A stretch of DNA of 64,000 nucleotides, from the NCBI RefSeq assembly GCF_019145205.1, contig NZ_JAHSTT010000001.1, forward strand, positions 806,001-870,000, written 5' to 3'. The stretch is from Pseudomonas khavaziana (GTDB lineage: Bacteria > Pseudomonadota > Gammaproteobacteria > Pseudomonadales > Pseudomonadaceae). The notes beneath the pieces were generated by a model that was given only the letters and a program-made list of their open reading frames with translations, searched no databases and was not told where the DNA came from. Within the stretch, counting starts at the first letter, position 1; every line of letters begins with the position of its first letter. The position numbers and the translations under genes are program-made. Below, piece by piece: positions 43,934 to 57,244 of this stretch.

Positions 43934-45862
43934 TTACTGGTCGTCGAAGTACCGCTCATGCCAATCCACTAGCGGCTGTGGCGAATTGAGCTTCTGCCCG
44001 TAGATCACCGAATAAGACAGCACGTTTTGCACATACTGGCGGGTTTCGTCGAAGGGGATACTTTCTACCCAGACATCGAAACTCAGATGGTCTGCGCCGC
44101 GCAGCCATTGGCGCACGCGGCCGGGGCCGGCATTGTAGGCGGCGGAGGCGAGTACGCGGTTGCCATTGAACTGGCTGTGCACCTGGCTCAGGTAGGCGGC
44201 GCCGAGCTGGATGTTTTTGTCCGGGTCCAGCACCTGGGCCGGGGAGGCCAGGGGGATGCTGAACTTGCGCGCAGTCTCTTTGGCGGTACCAGGCATCAGT
44301 TGCATCAGGCCGCTGGCGCCCACGCCGGAGCGGGCGTCGTCCATAAAGGCACTTTCCTGTCGCGTGATAGCGAATACCCAGCTCGAATGCAGGCCTCGTA
44401 CCTTGGCCTCTCGCACCAGGGTGTCGCGGTGGGCCATCGGGAAGCGGATGTCCAGGTCATCCCAGTACTGCGCCTGGCTGATGGTGCGGATCGCCGGGAA
44501 GTACCACTTCATGTCGTAGGCCAGCTTGGCCTGGGCAACCATCTCGTCACGGTTGAAGTGGCGGCTGACGTGATACCACTCGCGGCGGCCGTCGACGATC
44601 TGGCCGCGGGCATAGAACTCCAGGGCACGGCGTACACCTGGGGTATTGCGGACCTTGTTGACCAGCGCCTGGCTCATCACCAGCGGCTTATTATTCAACT
44701 GGTAGGGGGATTTGGAGCGATCAGCGGCTAGAAAGCCGTAGAAGTCCCGCTCCTTGGCCACGTTCTTGTAGAGCACCAGCGCCTGCGGGTTTTGCGGCTC
44801 GGCCAGCTCCAGGCTACGCGCCTGCCAGTAGCGCCAACGGTTGCTGGTGGCCAGGTCTTGTGGGAGCTTGCGGGTCAACTGGTAGGCATCTTCCCAGCGC
44901 GCCAGGCGCAACAGCAGGCGCAGGCGCCATTCTGAAACGGTGTTGTCGCGCAGTTCCGGGTCGTATTTGGTCATCACTTCCAGCGCGCGCGGGTCGAAGC
45001 GCTTGGCCAGGGTCAGGCCGATCTCGCGGGCAATCGACACTTTTTCGTCACGGGAGAAGTGCATGCTGCTGGCATAACCGTCGAGCAGGGCCATGGCCTT
45101 GTCTGGATCCTGGCGCGCCAGGCGACGCAGGCCCAGGCCCACGGCGTCTGACATCGCCTCGGTGGCCGGCAGGAAGCGTGACGGGTCACTTAGCATGTCT
45201 GGCTTCTGCGCCACATCCACCATCAGCCGGCCTTGGGCGCCGAGGGTGGGCAGGGTTTTCACCAGGCTGTTGGCCAGCGCGTAGTTACGGGCTTCGGCGG
45301 CGAGCTTGGCGCGGTCCCAGATCTTCTGTTCGGTCAACTGGCCGGCAGCGGCCCATTGGCCGAAGGTGGCGTCACAGGCGGCCGGCTGGGTTTTGCCGGT
45401 CATCCACAGTTTCTCGGCGGTCTTGTAGCCTTCAGCTTTGAGATTGTGACTGAGCTGGTACTGGCCGTGCAGGCAGTCGAGTTCGACGAAATTGAGCTTG
45501 GCGTCGTAGTACTTTTCAAAGGTCTGCCAATCGCCACGCTCGGCCAACCAGCGCAGCCAACGCAGTTTCATCCAGTTGGCCTGGGGCAGGTCGCCGTGTT
45601 TGGCGAGGAACTGTTCGATTTCCTCGTTGCTCGCGGTTTTCAGGCGTGCGGTCAACTCGTCATACGCCAGGTACGGCGTGAGCGGGTAGTCGGCCAGGGC
45701 CTGGCTGTATTGCATGTAGGGGCCGCTGTCGCCCTTGGCCAGGGCGCGTTTGGCTTGATCGTAATACTGACGTTGGGTAGTGAGGTCCACCGCCTGGGCG
45801 GATTGAACGGCAGTGGCGGAAAGAAGCAGGCAAGATAAAAAGTTGAAAAGGCGACTGCGCAT
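43934..45862 (-). CDS. slt: Soluble lytic murein transglycosylase
   Basis: 642 aa. Signal peptide at 1-23 (RLFNFLSCLLLSATAVQSAQA), a long alpha-helical superhelix (about 30-450), and the C-terminal transglycosylase domain with catalytic Glu in TRQESAFMDDARSGVGASG followed by LMQLMPGTAKETARKF. It cleaves peptidoglycan in the periplasm, forming 1,6-anhydro ends. The ATG at 45862 has GGACG at good spacing; the open frame to 45910 adds a poor extension. Divergent from uup, a pairing I recall in other pseudomonads. Confidence 0.93.
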   Translation of the reverse strand: MRSRLFNFLSCLLLSATAVQSAQAVDLTTQRQYYDQAKRALAKGDSGPYMQYSQALADYPLTPYLAYDELTARLKTASNEEIEQFLAKHGDLPQANWMKLRWLRWLAERGDWQTFEKYYDAKLNFVELDCLHGQYQLSHNLKAEGYKTAEKLWMTGKTQPAACDATFGQWAAAGQLTEQKIWDRAKLAAEARNYALANSLVKTLPTLGAQGRLMVDVAQKPDMLSDPSRFLPATEAMSDAVGLGLRRLARQDPDKAMALLDGYASSMHFSRDEKVSIAREIGLTLAKRFDPRALEVMTKYDPELRDNTVSEWRLRLLLRLARWEDAYQLTRKLPQDLATSNRWRYWQARSLELAEPQNPQALVLYKNVAKERDFYGFLAADRSKSPYQLNNKPLVMSQALVNKVRNTPGVRRALEFYARGQIVDGRREWYHVSRHFNRDEMVAQAKLAYDMKWYFPAIRTISQAQYWDDLDIRFPMAHRDTLVREAKVRGLHSSWVFAITRQESAFMDDARSGVGASGLMQLMPGTAKETARKFSIPLASPAQVLDPDKNIQLGAAYLSQVHSQFNGNRVLASAAYNAGPGRVRQWLRGADHLSFDVWVESIPFDETRQYVQNVLSYSVIYGQKLNSPQPLVDWHERYFDDQ

Positions 45863-46075
45863 GAGACGTCCGTGCAGAGAAATCACGACTAGCACCGGCA
45901 CTGCCGACACTGATTGCCCCTAGCTTAGCCTTTTGCCAGCGGCCCGCGAAAGCTTTGCCGACCGGTTCGATCAAGTTCGCCGGAAATGTCCTACAGAACG
46001 TGTCGATAGAGAAAATCCCGACCGCATCCCACCCTCAAGTCAGGTAGAATGCGCGCCCAGTTTTTGGAGAAGCGT

Positions 46076-47995
46076 ATGACCCTGCTCAAATTCAGCGATG
46101 TGTCCCTTGCTTTCGGCGCCATGCCGTTGTTGGACAAGGTGTCCTGGCAGATCGCCCGTGGTGAGCGGGTGTGCATCATCGGCCGCAACGGCACCGGCAA
46201 GTCCAGCATGATGAAGCTGGTAAAAGGCGACCAGAAGCCCGATGACGGCTCTGTGTGGCGTGCCCCGGGCCTCAAGATCGGCGAATTGCCGCAAGAGTTG
46301 CCGGTGGCCGACGGACGGACAGTGTTCGACGTGGTTGCCGAAGGCCTGGACGGCGTTGGCGAGTTGCTCGCGCAATACCATCACCTGGCGCAGAACTGCG
46401 TCACCGAGGAAGATCTGGACAAGCTGATGCACGTCCAGCAAGACCTCGAAGCCCGTGACGGCTGGCGCTTGCAGCAACTGGTGGACAGCACCCTGAGCCG
46501 CCTGCAACTGCCGGCCGACAAGACCCTCGCCGAATTGTCCGGCGGCTGGCGTCGCCGTGTGTTGCTGGCCCAGGCCCTGGTGTCCGAGCCGGACCTGCTG
46601 CTGCTCGACGAACCGACCAACCATCTGGACATCGGCGCCATCGCCTGGCTTGAAGAGGCCATCAAGGACTTCCAGGGCGCCGTGCTGTTTATCACGCACG
46701 ACCGTGCATTCCTGCAGAGCCTGGCCACGCGCATCCTCGAGCTGGACCGTGGCGGCCTGATCGACTGGAACGGCGACTACGCCAGCTTCCTGGTGCACAA
46801 GGAAGCCGCCCTGGCTGCCGAAGAAACTGCCAACGCGCTGTTTGACAAAAAGCTGGCTCAGGAAGAAGTCTGGATCCGCCAGGGCATCAAGGCCCGTCGC
46901 ACCCGCAACGAAGGCCGCGTACGTGCCTTGAAAGCCTTGCGCGTCGAGCGTAGCGAACGTCGCGAGCGTACCGGCAAGGCCAATATCCAGCTGGATACCG
47001 CCGACAAGTCGGGCAAACAAGTCATGGTGCTGGAGAACGTCAGCTTCCATCACCCGGACGGCCCGTTCCTGATCAAGGACTTTTCCATGGTCCTGCAGCG
47101 CGGCGACCGTATTGGCCTGCTGGGCGCCAACGGCACCGGCAAGACCACCCTGCTCAAGCTGATGCTTAGTGGTCTGCAACCGACCAGTGGCAAGGTGGAA
47201 GAGGGCACGCGCATCGACGTGGCCTACTTTGACCAGTTGCGCCATCAGCTGGACCTGGAAAAGACCGTGATCGACAACGTCGCCGAAGGCCGCGACTTTA
47301 TCGACATCGACGGCCAGAGCCGCCATGTGCTCAGCTACCTGGGCGACTTCCTGTTCAGCCCGCAACGTGCGCGTACGCCGGTCAAGGCTCTGTCCGGTGG
47401 TGAGCGTGCGCGTTTGCTGCTGGCCAAGCTGTTCAGCAAGCCGGCCAACCTGCTGGTGCTCGACGAACCGACCAACGACCTCGATGTGGAAACCCTTGAG
47501 TTGCTCGAAGAAGTGCTGCTGACGTTCAACGGCACTGTGCTGATGGTCAGCCACGACCGGGAATTCCTCGACAACGTGGTCACCAGCACCCTGGTCTTTG
47601 AAGGTGAAGGCAAGGTGCGCGAATACGTCGGTGGTTACCAGGACTGGCTGCGCCAGGGCGGCTCGCCGCGCCTGCTGGGAGTGACCGAGAGCAAGTCCGG
47701 CAAAGCCGACCTGACCTCGGCGGTGGTGACGCCTGTGCAAGAGGCTGCACCAGCCCAGGAAGCTGCACCGGCGGCCAAGAAGAAACTCAGCTACAAGCTG
47801 CAGCGTGAGCTGGAAGCCTTGCCGGGTGAGATCGACGCCAAGGAACAGCAGATTGCCGCCGTAGAGGCGCAAATGGCTGACGCCGGTTTCTACCTGCGCC
47901 CGGCGGCAGAAACCGCTGCGGTCATCGCTTCCCTGGAGACGTTGAACCAGGAGCTGGAAGCGTTGGTTGAGCGTTGGGCCGAGCTGGATGCCTGA
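46076..47995 (+). CDS. uup: ABC-F ATPase (Uup)
   Basis: 639 aa. Two tandem ATPase domains: first Walker A GRNGTGKS (36-43) with LSGGWRRRVLLAQ, second GANGTGKT with LSGGERARLLLAK; each is followed by LLLDEPTNHLD or LVLDEPTNDLD. There are no membrane helices. A charged C-terminal coiled coil (about 575-639) is typical of Uup. ABC-F proteins act on ribosomes or DNA rather than transport. GGAG lies 8 nt before the ATG. Confidence 0.92.
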   Translation: MTLLKFSDVSLAFGAMPLLDKVSWQIARGERVCIIGRNGTGKSSMMKLVKGDQKPDDGSVWRAPGLKIGELPQELPVADGRTVFDVVAEGLDGVGELLAQYHHLAQNCVTEEDLDKLMHVQQDLEARDGWRLQQLVDSTLSRLQLPADKTLAELSGGWRRRVLLAQALVSEPDLLLLDEPTNHLDIGAIAWLEEAIKDFQGAVLFITHDRAFLQSLATRILELDRGGLIDWNGDYASFLVHKEAALAAEETANALFDKKLAQEEVWIRQGIKARRTRNEGRVRALKALRVERSERRERTGKANIQLDTADKSGKQVMVLENVSFHHPDGPFLIKDFSMVLQRGDRIGLLGANGTGKTTLLKLMLSGLQPTSGKVEEGTRIDVAYFDQLRHQLDLEKTVIDNVAEGRDFIDIDGQSRHVLSYLGDFLFSPQRARTPVKALSGGERARLLLAKLFSKPANLLVLDEPTNDLDVETLELLEEVLLTFNGTVLMVSHDREFLDNVVTSTLVFEGEGKVREYVGGYQDWLRQGGSPRLLGVTESKSGKADLTSAVVTPVQEAAPAQEAAPAAKKKLSYKLQRELEALPGEIDAKEQQIAAVEAQMADAGFYLRPAAETAAVIASLETLNQELEALVERWAELDA

Positions 47996-48011
47996 GTGAT
48001 TGCTGGGCAAT

Positions 48012-48048
48012 AAAAAACCCGGTGTTCATCTGATGAACACCGGGTTTT
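48012..48048. terminator. Bidirectional intrinsic terminator after uup
   Basis: 13-bp stem CCCGGTGTTCATC (48018-48030) / GATGAACACCGGG (48032-48044) with A-run left and T-run right. Confidence 0.9.
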
Positions 48049-48071
48049 CTATATGAAGTGCGATTCAAAAT

Positions 48072-48172
48072 GTGGGAGGGGCGGTGCGACGATTCGACTT
48101 GCCCCCGATGAGGGAGTGCCAGTTGAGACATCTGTAACTGACCCGCCGCCATCGGGGGCAAGCCCCTCCCAC
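48072..48172. repeat. REPIN with enlarged left unit
   Basis: Right unit is ordinary (CTTGCCCCTCCCAC-like on the minus strand), but the left REP reads GTGGGAGGGG, then about 16 extra bases (CGGTGCGACGATTCGA), then CTTGCCCCCGATG. The extra block sits at the hairpin tip. Confidence 0.85.
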
Positions 48173-48189
48173 CTTAGCCTCCATCGGTC

Positions 48190-48630
48190 TTACGAATTTT
48201 TTACCAGCTTGACGGCCAGCACATCGCACGGCGCGCCGTGCAGTACATCATTGGCAGTAGAACCCAGCAACAACGCCAAACCGTGACGACCATGGCTGCC
48301 AACCACGATCAAGTCGCAAGCCTTTTCCTTGGCCAAGTGGTGGATTTCCTGGCGCGGTTGGCCGTACGTCAGGTGGCAGTCTTCCTTTTTCAGGTGCGGG
48401 TATTTGAGAATCAAACGGTCCAGGCGCTCCTTGGCCTGGTCGAATTGTTGTTGCTGCAACTGGGAAAGGTCCATCGGTACGTCACCGCCAAAGGCCATGG
48501 CCATGGGCTCGACGATATGCACCAGCGATAGTATGGCGCCATTGGCCAATGCAGATTCCTGCGCGCGCTTGATCACCGGATCACACTCTTCGGTCAGATC
48601 GACAGCAACCAGAATATGTTTGTAGGGCAT
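48190..48630 (-). CDS. Universal stress protein (UspA family)
   Basis: 146 aa from the ATG at 48630, with GGAGGA 7 nt upstream. The Usp fold is clear: KHILVAVDLTEECDPVI at the start and the ATP-binding loop DLIVVGSHGRHGLALLLGST near the end (G2xG9xGS type). It probably binds ATP and helps cells survive stress; client unknown. Reads leftward towards the uup terminator. Confidence 0.92.
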   Translation of the reverse strand: MPYKHILVAVDLTEECDPVIKRAQESALANGAILSLVHIVEPMAMAFGGDVPMDLSQLQQQQFDQAKERLDRLILKYPHLKKEDCHLTYGQPRQEIHHLAKEKACDLIVVGSHGRHGLALLLGSTANDVLHGAPCDVLAVKLVKNS

Positions 48631-48735
48631 GAGGCGTTCCTCCAAGGGACTGCAATAAGTTCAGTATGGCTGCTTTCAAGCGGATGGGGTTGCGTCAGGT
48701 CAAATCCGCTCATCTAGAAATTCGGGAGTACACAT

Positions 48736-49173
48736 ATGACGGTGTGGATAGTGGTGTCAATCCTTGCGGTGGTTTTAAGCCCCCTGGCCTGGCTGCGCCC
48801 GTCGCGTGGGCAGAGTGGGCGCATGGCCCTGCGCATGGAGGCGCGCCGCATCGGGCTGGCCATGCAGCTCGCGCCCCAGGAGTGGCCGCATTGGCTCAAG
48901 CAGGAGCCGCCGAGCCCCTGTGCGCAATACTGTCGGCCACGTCGCGGCAGCACCCCGGCCCTCTGGAGTTACTGGCAGCTGGAGCCGGGGGTGTGGGTCA
49001 ATCAATGGCGTGAAGTGTGCGTGGATGAAAAGTTGTTGCCGCATTTTGCGACGCTGCCGGCGAACGTCTACAAGGTCGAGGCCGACAAGCAGATGATCGC
49101 CTTGTACTGGGGCGAGAAGGGCGACATGAGTGTGTTGAAGGATATTGATGCGTTGCTCAGGGCCTTGGCCTGA
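48736..49173 (+). CDS. Conserved membrane-anchored protein of unknown function
   Basis: 145 aa. One N-terminal hydrophobic segment (VWIVVSILAVVLSPLAWL) followed by a cytoplasmic or periplasmic basic part (MALRMEARRIGLAMQLAPQE) and a folded region with several Trp residues (ALWSYWQLEPGVWVNQWREV). No family is recognised. It sits alone between usp and fadB. A small GC-rich hairpin (AGCCCGA / TCGGGCT, 49201-49222) follows, its A-run lying upstream, so it would terminate minus-strand transcripts. Confidence 0.75.
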   Translation: MTVWIVVSILAVVLSPLAWLRPSRGQSGRMALRMEARRIGLAMQLAPQEWPHWLKQEPPSPCAQYCRPRRGSTPALWSYWQLEPGVWVNQWREVCVDEKLLPHFATLPANVYKVEADKQMIALYWGEKGDMSVLKDIDALLRALA

Positions 49174-49631
49174 CACTCCTACAGAGGCCGGGCAATAAAA
49201 AGCCCGACATCATCATCGGGCTGGAGGTGGCCAGGCAGGCCGGTAAATCTGCAAGTTGCCGCTAGCCTAGCCGTATATCCCTTTCTGTACAGCCTTTTCC
49301 CACATCTTTCCTATTATTGATCCTGTGAATATTTAAATATTGACGGGTTGCCCGCCCGTGGTCCGGGTTCTGAAATGACTGGAAAGTCGCGTTTTTCCTA
49401 GCCTTTGGAGCGATTGACAATTGCTCGGAATTGGATGAAGGTGGCGTACCCAAATCAAACGGGCGTATGAATTGAGCGTTTGCCTGTCAGACGACTCGTA
49501 CAGAATCCCGACTATCGCACTGGCGGGTGTGCCTGGCTGATTGGCGTGAGCATTGATGCAACTGTCAATGTCAAACCAGCGACCAGCGTCCAGTGTGTAC
49601 TGTTCAGCTTCCATATCGTGGAGATCAGTTG
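49174..49631. promoter_or_regulatory. 458-nt non-coding region upstream of fadBA
   Basis: Includes the hairpin at 49201-49222, an AT-rich segment at 49310-49345 and a TTGACA at 49414-49419 without a good -10 at standard spacing. CAAAC at 49456-49460 and GTTTG at 49478-49482 resemble separate PsrA half-sites but are 17 nt apart, wider than a known PsrA palindrome. No gene was found. Confidence 0.45.
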
Positions 49632-52984
<3,353 letters not shown>

Positions 52985-53002
52985 GCGTTTCGTTGACGGA
53001 AG

Positions 53003-53033
53003 CCGGGGCCCAGTGCCCCGGTTTTTGTTTTTT
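53003..53033 (+). terminator. Intrinsic terminator of fadBA
   Basis: CCGGGGC (53003-53009) / GCCCCGG (53015-53021) stem followed by a T-rich run (TTTTTGTTTTTTG). Confidence 0.9.
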
Positions 53034-53082
53034 GAAACTTTTTAATATTTTTTTTCAACAAATTTTGTAAGGGGGCCAGAGC

Positions 53083-53319
53083 ATGAAAGTCGAACCGGGG
53101 CTCTACCAACATTATAAGGGGCCGCAGTACCGCGTTTTCAGCGTGGCACGCCACTCCGAAACCGAAGAAGAAGTGGTGTTCTACCAAGCACTGTATGGCG
53201 AATACGGCTTTTGGGTGCGCCCCTTGAGCATGTTCCTTGAGAGCGTCGAAGTTGACGGCGAGCAGGTCCCGCGCTTTGCTTTGGTCCAGGCCGAACCCAG
53301 TCTTTTTTCAGGGCAATAA
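53083..53319 (+). CDS. DUF1653 family protein
   Basis: 78 aa. AAGGGGG precedes the ATG. The domain pattern GLYQHYKGPQYRVFSVARHS and EEVVFYQALYGEYGFWVRPL with a C-terminal VDGEQVPRF matches DUF1653, a small all-beta domain of unknown function. It is located between fadA and topA, the same place I recall in P. aeruginosa. Confidence 0.85.
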   Translation: MKVEPGLYQHYKGPQYRVFSVARHSETEEEVVFYQALYGEYGFWVRPLSMFLESVEVDGEQVPRFALVQAEPSLFSGQ

Positions 53320-53344
53320 CGGCAGGTCGCGCAGAATGCTGCGC

Positions 53345-53373
53345 TTGACCTCACCTTGTTGCCACTATATATA
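53345..53373 (+). promoter_or_regulatory. Sigma-70 promoter of topA
   Basis: TTGACC (53345-53350), 17-nt spacer, TATATA (53368-53373) within a TATATATA run, 61 nt upstream of the topA ATG. Good match by eye; no transcript start is known. Confidence 0.6.
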
Positions 53374-53433
53374 GCGTTGCCGCGTCAGGCGCCAACTGCC
53401 TTTCACTTCTCGAATTCAGGAATTTTCCGATCC

Positions 53434-56055
53434 ATGGGCAAATCGCTGGTCATTGTGGAATCCCCGGCTAAGGCCAAGACCATCAACAAGTACTTGGGCA
53501 ACGAGTACGTGGTGAAGTCGAGTATCGGCCATATCCGAGACCTGCCCACCAGCGGTTCGGCTAGCGCCAGCAAGGAGCCTGCCGCCAAGCGCGGCAAGGC
53601 GGCTGCGGGCGAAGGTCCGGTGCTCAGTCCTAAAGAGAAAGCGCGCAAGCAGCTGGTCTCGCGCATGGGCGTGGACCCGGACCATGGCTGGAAGGCCAAG
53701 TACGAAATCCTTCCGGGCAAGGAAAAGGTCATCGAAGAGCTGCGCCGGCTCGCCAAGGATGCTGACACCATCTATCTCGCGACGGACTTGGACCGCGAAG
53801 GGGAAGCCATTGCCTGGCACCTGCGCGAAGCCATCGGCGGCGATGACAGCCGCTACAAGCGCGTGGTGTTCAACGAAATCACCAAGAAAGCCATCCAGGA
53901 AGCCTTCTCCAAGCCAGGGGAGCTGGACATTGACCGCGTCAACGCCCAGCAGGCCCGTCGTTTCCTCGATCGCGTGGTGGGTTACATGGTCTCGCCACTG
54001 CTATGGGCGAAGATCGCCCGTGGCCTGTCCGCCGGTCGTGTGCAATCGGTAGCGGTCAAGCTGGTGGTAGAGCGTGAACGCGAAATCCGTGCGTTCAACC
54101 CCGAAGAATACTGGGAAGTCCACGCCGATCTCGGCACCGCCAAGGGTGCCAATGTGCGCTTCGAAGTGGCGCGAGAGAAAGGCGAGGCCTTCAAGCCGCT
54201 GAACGAAGCCCAGGCCATGGCTGCGCTGGAAAAGCTCAAGGCTTCCAGCTACAGCATCGTCAAGCGCGAAGACAAACCGACCAGCAGCAAGCCGTCGGCG
54301 CCGTTTATCACCTCCACCCTGCAACAGGCCGCGAGCAACCGCCTGGGCTTCGGGGTGAAGAAAACCATGATGATGGCCCAGCGTCTGTACGAAGCCGGCT
54401 ACATCACTTATATGCGTACCGACTCCACCAACCTGTCGCAAGACGCGGTGGCAATGGCGCGTACCTATATTGAAAGCGAATTCGGCAAGAAGTACCTGCC
54501 GGAGAAGCCGAACGTCTACAGCAGCAAAGAGGGCGCCCAGGAGGCTCACGAAGCGATTCGTCCTTCCGATGCCAACACCGAGCCCTCCAAGCTAAGCGGC
54601 ATGGAGCGCGACGCTGAGCGCCTCTACGAGCTGATCTGGCGCCAGTTCCTGGCCTGCCAGATGCTGCCGGCGCAATACCTGTCCACCACTGTCAGCGTGG
54701 GCGCTGGCGACTTCGAGCTGCGTGCCAAGGGCCGTATCCTCAAGTTCGACGGCTACACCCGCGTCATGCCGCAAATCGCCAAGCCAGGCGATGACGACGT
54801 GCTGCCGGACATGGCCCAGGGCGATACGTTGAAGCTGATCAAGCTCGACCCGTCCCAGCACTTCACCAAACCGCCGGCGCGCTATTCGGAAGCCAGCCTG
54901 GTGAAGGAGATGGAAAAACGCGGTATCGGTCGCCCGTCGACCTATGCGGCGATCATCTCCACCATTCAGGACCGCGGCTACGTCGCGCTGCACAACCGTC
55001 GTTTCTATTCGGAAAAGATGGGTGACATCGTTACCGAGCGCCTGTCCGAGAGCTTCTCCAACCTGATGGACTACGGCTTCACCGCCGGTATGGAAGAGAA
55101 TCTCGATGACGTGGCCCAGGGCGAGCGCGACTGGAAAAACGTGCTCGACGAGTTCTACGGCGACTTCAAGAAAAAACTCGAAGTGGCTGAAAGCCCTGAG
55201 AGCGGCATGCGTGCCAACCAACCGGTGATGACCGACATCCCGTGCCTGACCTGTGGCCGTCCGATGCAGATTCGTACTGCGTCCACCGGCGTGTTCCTCG
55301 GCTGCTCGGGCTACAGCCTGCCGCCGAAAGAGCGCTGCAAGGCGACCGTCAACCTGGTGCCGGGCGACGAAATCGCGGCCGATGACGAGGGCGAATCCGA
55401 GTCGCTGGTATTGCGTGGCAAGCACCGCTGCCCGATCTGCAGCACGGCGATGGACGCCTACCTGCTGGACGAGAAGCATAAGCTGCACATCTGCGGTAAC
55501 AACCCGGATTGCAACGGCTACGAGATTGAAGAGGGCACCTACCGCATCAAGGGCTACGAAGGCCCGAGCCTGGAATGCGACAAGTGCGGCAGCGAGATGC
55601 AACTCAAGACCGGCCGTTTCGGCAAGTTCTTCGGCTGCACCAATCCTACGTGCAAAAACACCCGCAAACTGCTGAAAAGCGGTGACGCGGCGCCGCCGAA
55701 GATGGACCCGGTGAAGATGCCCGAGCTCAAGTGCGAGAAGGTCAACGACACCTACATCCTGCGTGACGGTGCTTCGGGCCTGTTCCTGGCGGCCAGCCAG
55801 TTCCCGAAAAACCGCGAGACCCGTGCACCGCTGGTGATGGAAATCGTGCCGCACAAAGACGAGATCGATCCCAAGTACCACTTCCTGTGTGAAGCGCCGA
55901 AGAAGGACCCGGATGGTCGTCCAGCCGTGATCCGCTACAGCCGCAAGACCAAGGAGCAGTACGTGCAGACCGAAGTGGACGGCAAGCCTACCGGCTGGAA
56001 AGCGTTCTACGACGGCGGCAAGTGGAAGGTCGAGGACAAGCGCCAGGGCGCTTGA
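53434..56055 (+). CDS. topA: DNA topoisomerase I
   Basis: 873 aa. The Toprim domain is at the N-terminus ([24 protein letters not shown]), the active-site Tyr326 lies in [10 protein letters not shown], and three C4 zinc fingers occupy the C-terminus ([27 protein letters not shown] with later Cys pairs). The first ATG with family start [11 protein letters not shown] is at 53434. It relaxes negative supercoils by passing single strands. Confidence 0.96.
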   Translation: MGKSLVIVESPAKAKTINKYLGNEYVVKSSIGHIRDLPTSGSASASKEPAAKRGKAAAGEGPVLSPKEKARKQLVSRMGVDPDHGWKAKYEILPGKEKVIEELRRLAKDADTIYLATDLDREGEAIAWHLREAIGGDDSRYKRVVFNEITKKAIQEAFSKPGELDIDRVNAQQARRFLDRVVGYMVSPLLWAKIARGLSAGRVQSVAVKLVVEREREIRAFNPEEYWEVHADLGTAKGANVRFEVAREKGEAFKPLNEAQAMAALEKLKASSYSIVKREDKPTSSKPSAPFITSTLQQAASNRLGFGVKKTMMMAQRLYEAGYITYMRTDSTNLSQDAVAMARTYIESEFGKKYLPEKPNVYSSKEGAQEAHEAIRPSDANTEPSKLSGMERDAERLYELIWRQFLACQMLPAQYLSTTVSVGAGDFELRAKGRILKFDGYTRVMPQIAKPGDDDVLPDMAQGDTLKLIKLDPSQHFTKPPARYSEASLVKEMEKRGIGRPSTYAAIISTIQDRGYVALHNRRFYSEKMGDIVTERLSESFSNLMDYGFTAGMEENLDDVAQGERDWKNVLDEFYGDFKKKLEVAESPESGMRANQPVMTDIPCLTCGRPMQIRTASTGVFLGCSGYSLPPKERCKATVNLVPGDEIAADDEGESESLVLRGKHRCPICSTAMDAYLLDEKHKLHICGNNPDCNGYEIEEGTYRIKGYEGPSLECDKCGSEMQLKTGRFGKFFGCTNPTCKNTRKLLKSGDAAPPKMDPVKMPELKCEKVNDTYILRDGASGLFLAASQFPKNRETRAPLVMEIVPHKDEIDPKYHFLCEAPKKDPDGRPAVIRYSRKTKEQYVQTEVDGKPTGWKAFYDGGKWKVEDKRQGA

Positions 56056-56081
56056 TCCATCGCATGTGCTGAAGATCCAAG

Positions 56082-56168
56082 GTGGGAGGGGGCTTGCTCC
56101 CGATGAGGGAGTGTCAGTTGATACATCTGTAACTGACACTCCCTCATCGGGAGCAAGCCCCCTCCCAC
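56082..56168. repeat. REPIN with perfect 38-bp arms
   Basis: Inverted GTGGGAGGGGGCTTGCTCCC units; here the complementarity extends into the internal part and the 38-nt arms are exact reverse complements by eye, with an 11-nt centre. Confidence 0.9.
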
Positions 56169-56303
56169 ATTTGGATCTGCTCTGTTCTGGAAAGTGAAGT
56201 CCCGACCTTTCTGAGCAGTCGTTTATTGCACTTGCAGTACGCCCGGCCGTTCCGTGACACTGTTCAGCCAGCATCACGCCTATTCGTTGTGGAGATTGCC
56301 GTC

Positions 56304-56825
56304 ATGGCCAACGAACTCTATACCCGTACCAATCAGAAAATTTACTTCGCGGGTTTGTCCCTGGAGGCCCTTGGCCGTGCCGAGGAAGGGAAGGAGATGA
56401 ATGCCATCGCGCTGGTCCAGGCGGGGCGCGAGGCGGCCTTGTTCCATCTGTATGGTGCCTTGCTGGGGCTGTGTCATGAAATCGCCGGGTTCTACCGCTT
56501 GCCCCAGGCCGGTTCGCCCCGTGCGGAAATGATCGTGAATCGTGAAGTGCTGGATTCCATGGCCATCCCTGAGTTGGCCGAGTTGGTGGAAATGGCCCAG
56601 AGCCCTGACAGTTGGGTGGCGCGGCTGCTCAAGGCGCATGCGGATATGTTTCAGCCGCCGCGTATTCCCCATGTGCCTAAGGGGGATGTCACCCAGCCGC
56701 TGATCGTCGCCGTGGCGTTGGAACAGGATGAACCCAAGCCCTTGAGCCGCGAGGAATTGGAAGGCTGGCGCCAGGAGCTGAAAAAGATGGCGTTGAGGTT
56801 TCGTGAGGGTTTGAACGAGTGCTGA
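56304..56825 (+). CDS. DUF6586 family protein (PA3010-like)
   Basis: 173 aa, GGAGATTG upstream of ATG 56304. Helical sequence (NQKIYFAGLSLEALGRAEEG, then AREAALFHLYGALLGLC-like segment) with no membrane helix or catalytic motif. It resembles the pseudomonad family I recall next to topA and lexA. Function unknown; co-directional with topA but separated by a REPIN. Confidence 0.8.
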   Translation: MANELYTRTNQKIYFAGLSLEALGRAEEGKEMNAIALVQAGREAALFHLYGALLGLCHEIAGFYRLPQAGSPRAEMIVNREVLDSMAIPELAELVEMAQSPDSWVARLLKAHADMFQPPRIPHVPKGDVTQPLIVAVALEQDEPKPLSREELEGWRQELKKMALRFREGLNEC

Positions 56826-56973
56826 GGGTTAAAGCAGGCTTGCCCGATATTGCCCTGTGCAGGAGCGATTGGCCCGGCACCATTCATCAAGTCGTAAAGA
56901 AACCTGCCCAGATCCTCTGCGAGGCTGGGTGGATGACTGTATAATCCTGGCCTTTCGTGGAGAACAGACTTTT

Positions 56974-57207
56974 ATGCCAACGTCCTTTCTGGAAATTGTT
57001 GAACTGCCTGATGGCCGAATCGAACTGCGCCGAGCTGAGGACGAAGGTTCTCTAGTCATTCTGGATTTCTCCGAAGATGCCAAAGTGTTCCTGCAGGGGC
57101 AGCATGTGGAAGTGGCTAAGGCCATGTTGAGCGTGGGCGTGCAGATGGCAGGTCGCCTGGCGGAAGGCGAGCCTGAGAAAGACGACGGCCCGCGGGTTCT
57201 TCACTGA
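56974..57207 (+). CDS. Small conserved protein (PA3009-like)
   Basis: 77 aa, start ATG 56974 with GTGGAG upstream at long spacing. Acidic, with LPDGRIELRRAEDEGSLVIL and a helical VEVAKAMLSVGVQMAGRLA. Family conserved next to sulA in pseudomonads as I recall; function unknown. Convergent with sulA. Confidence 0.75.
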   Translation: MPTSFLEIVELPDGRIELRRAEDEGSLVILDFSEDAKVFLQGQHVEVAKAMLSVGVQMAGRLAEGEPEKDDGPRVLH

Positions 57208-57244
57208 GCCCAGATAACAAGCTCGTTCGCCACGACATGTCCCT

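Noticed and set aside
46040..48010. 656-aa minus-strand frame opposite uup
   Set aside because: Shadow of uup; no start signal and no domain.
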